Origin: Nemertoderma westbladi
Taxonomy: Eukaryota; Xenacoelomorpha; Nemertodermatida; Nemertodermatidae
Length of the DNA: 64,000 nt
Assembly: GCA_032718475.1 (NCBI GenBank)
Contig: JAUCBJ010009147.1
Location: 22,242-86,241 of the forward strand
Direction of reading: 5' to 3'
Part shown: positions 63,601-64,000 of the stretch, in pieces
Numbering within the stretch: position 1 is the first letter of the stretch
How the letters are laid out: every line of letters starts with the position of its first letter
Program-made: the position numbers and the translations under genes
The notes under the pieces: model-generated
The model's database searches: none
What the model saw: only the letters and a program-made list of their open reading frames with translations
What the model was told of the DNA's origin: nothing

Positions 63601-64000
63601 ATGGGGCCAAACTTCAACAACGACTCCAAGGTATACAATACAATTAATACAACACGGTCTAGGCGTTTAACAGCCCCAATACGATATAAACAATGGGGTC
63701 AAGCTTCAACAACGACTCCAAGGTATACAATACAATTAGTACACGGTAGGCGTTTAACAGCCCCAATACGATATAAACAATGGGGTCAAGCTTCAACAAC
63801 GACTCCAAGGTATACAATACAATTAATACACGGTAGGCGTTTAACAGCCCCACTACGATATAAACAATGGGGCCAAACTTCAACAACGACTCCAAGGTAT
63901 ACAATACAATTAATACACGGTAGGCGTTTAACAGCCCCACTACGATATACATAATGGGGCCAAACTTCAACAACGACTCCAAGGTATACAATACAATTAA
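54663..64000. repeat. Satellite array of mixed 87-bp and 92-bp units, running off the window
   Basis: About 105 units. Landmarks in order are atacgatataaacaatgggg, tcaagcttcaacaacgactc, caaggtatacaatacaatta, acacggtaggcg and tttaacagcccc. Units vary at four main points: ccccaata/ccccacta; ataaacaatgg/atacataatgg; ggggtcaagc, ggggccaaac or ggggccaagc; and acacggtaggcg (87 bp) or acaacacggtctaggcg (92 bp). The first copies (54663-54760) are diverged. Because 87 is 29 codons, both strands stay open through runs of 87-bp units. Each 92-bp unit shifts the frame and soon ends them. Near-identity elsewhere implies recent amplification or homogenisation. Confidence 0.97.

Noticed and set aside
54663-64000. 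Many open frames with 29-residue repeats on both strands, as repeat-protein genes
   Set aside because: The period of 87 bp is a multiple of three with no stop in some frames, so openness is automatic. Frames break at every 92-bp unit, occur on both strands, and lack a splice or start context.

Overview
This is a eukaryotic (metazoan) window. It has GT-AG introns, one very large disordered coding exon, palindromic transposon remnants, a tRNA-headed SINE and very large tandem-repeat arrays. There are no bacterial-style operons. Frequent TAGGCCTA-like words and the gene's domain layout suggest an invertebrate, perhaps an echinoderm or another deuterostome, but this is a guess. The assembly has a 100-N gap at 31818-31917, inside an array.

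One plus-strand gene fills 1975-53280. I reconstructed eight exons whose phases all agree: 1975-2182, 32285-32562, 33217-34241, 34575-34978, 41566-46140, 48018-48190, 49456-49650 and 53215-53280. Together they give 6924 nt, i.e. 2307 residues plus a stop. The 5' part lies before the window. The protein is a long Pro/Gln/Ser/Thr-rich disordered chain. It ends in a PWWP domain split over two exons and a short basic tail. The C-terminus resembles the PWWP end of vertebrate MBD5 (methyl-CpG-binding-domain protein 5), so I call it an MBD5/6-family chromatin protein. The MBD itself would lie upstream and is not seen.

The striking feature is the introns. Tandem arrays make up roughly four fifths of the intronic DNA. 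The first intron (2183-32284, about 30.1 kb) is almost entirely a 20-bp minisatellite with 4453-bp and 3684-bp higher-order periods. The introns after the fifth and seventh exons begin with 30-bp and 50-bp minisatellites. The unit of each contains the end of the exon plus its 5' splice site, so dozens of copies of the authentic donor lie in a row. A fourth array (30-bp unit) lies in the intron between the two PWWP exons. The 6.6-kb intron 34979-41565 instead holds transposon debris: an inverted-repeat MITE, a foldback structure with a LINE C-terminal fragment and a SINE inside it, and a diverged ~150-bp tandem repeat.

After the stop codon there is a short 3' UTR with a polyadenylation signal and about 1 kb of unremarkable sequence. 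From about 54663 to the window end runs a satellite of mixed 87-bp and 92-bp units. Its long open frames on both strands are a by-product of the 87-bp (29-codon) period, not genes. The first 1974 bases are upstream intron or flank with MITE-like inverted repeats.
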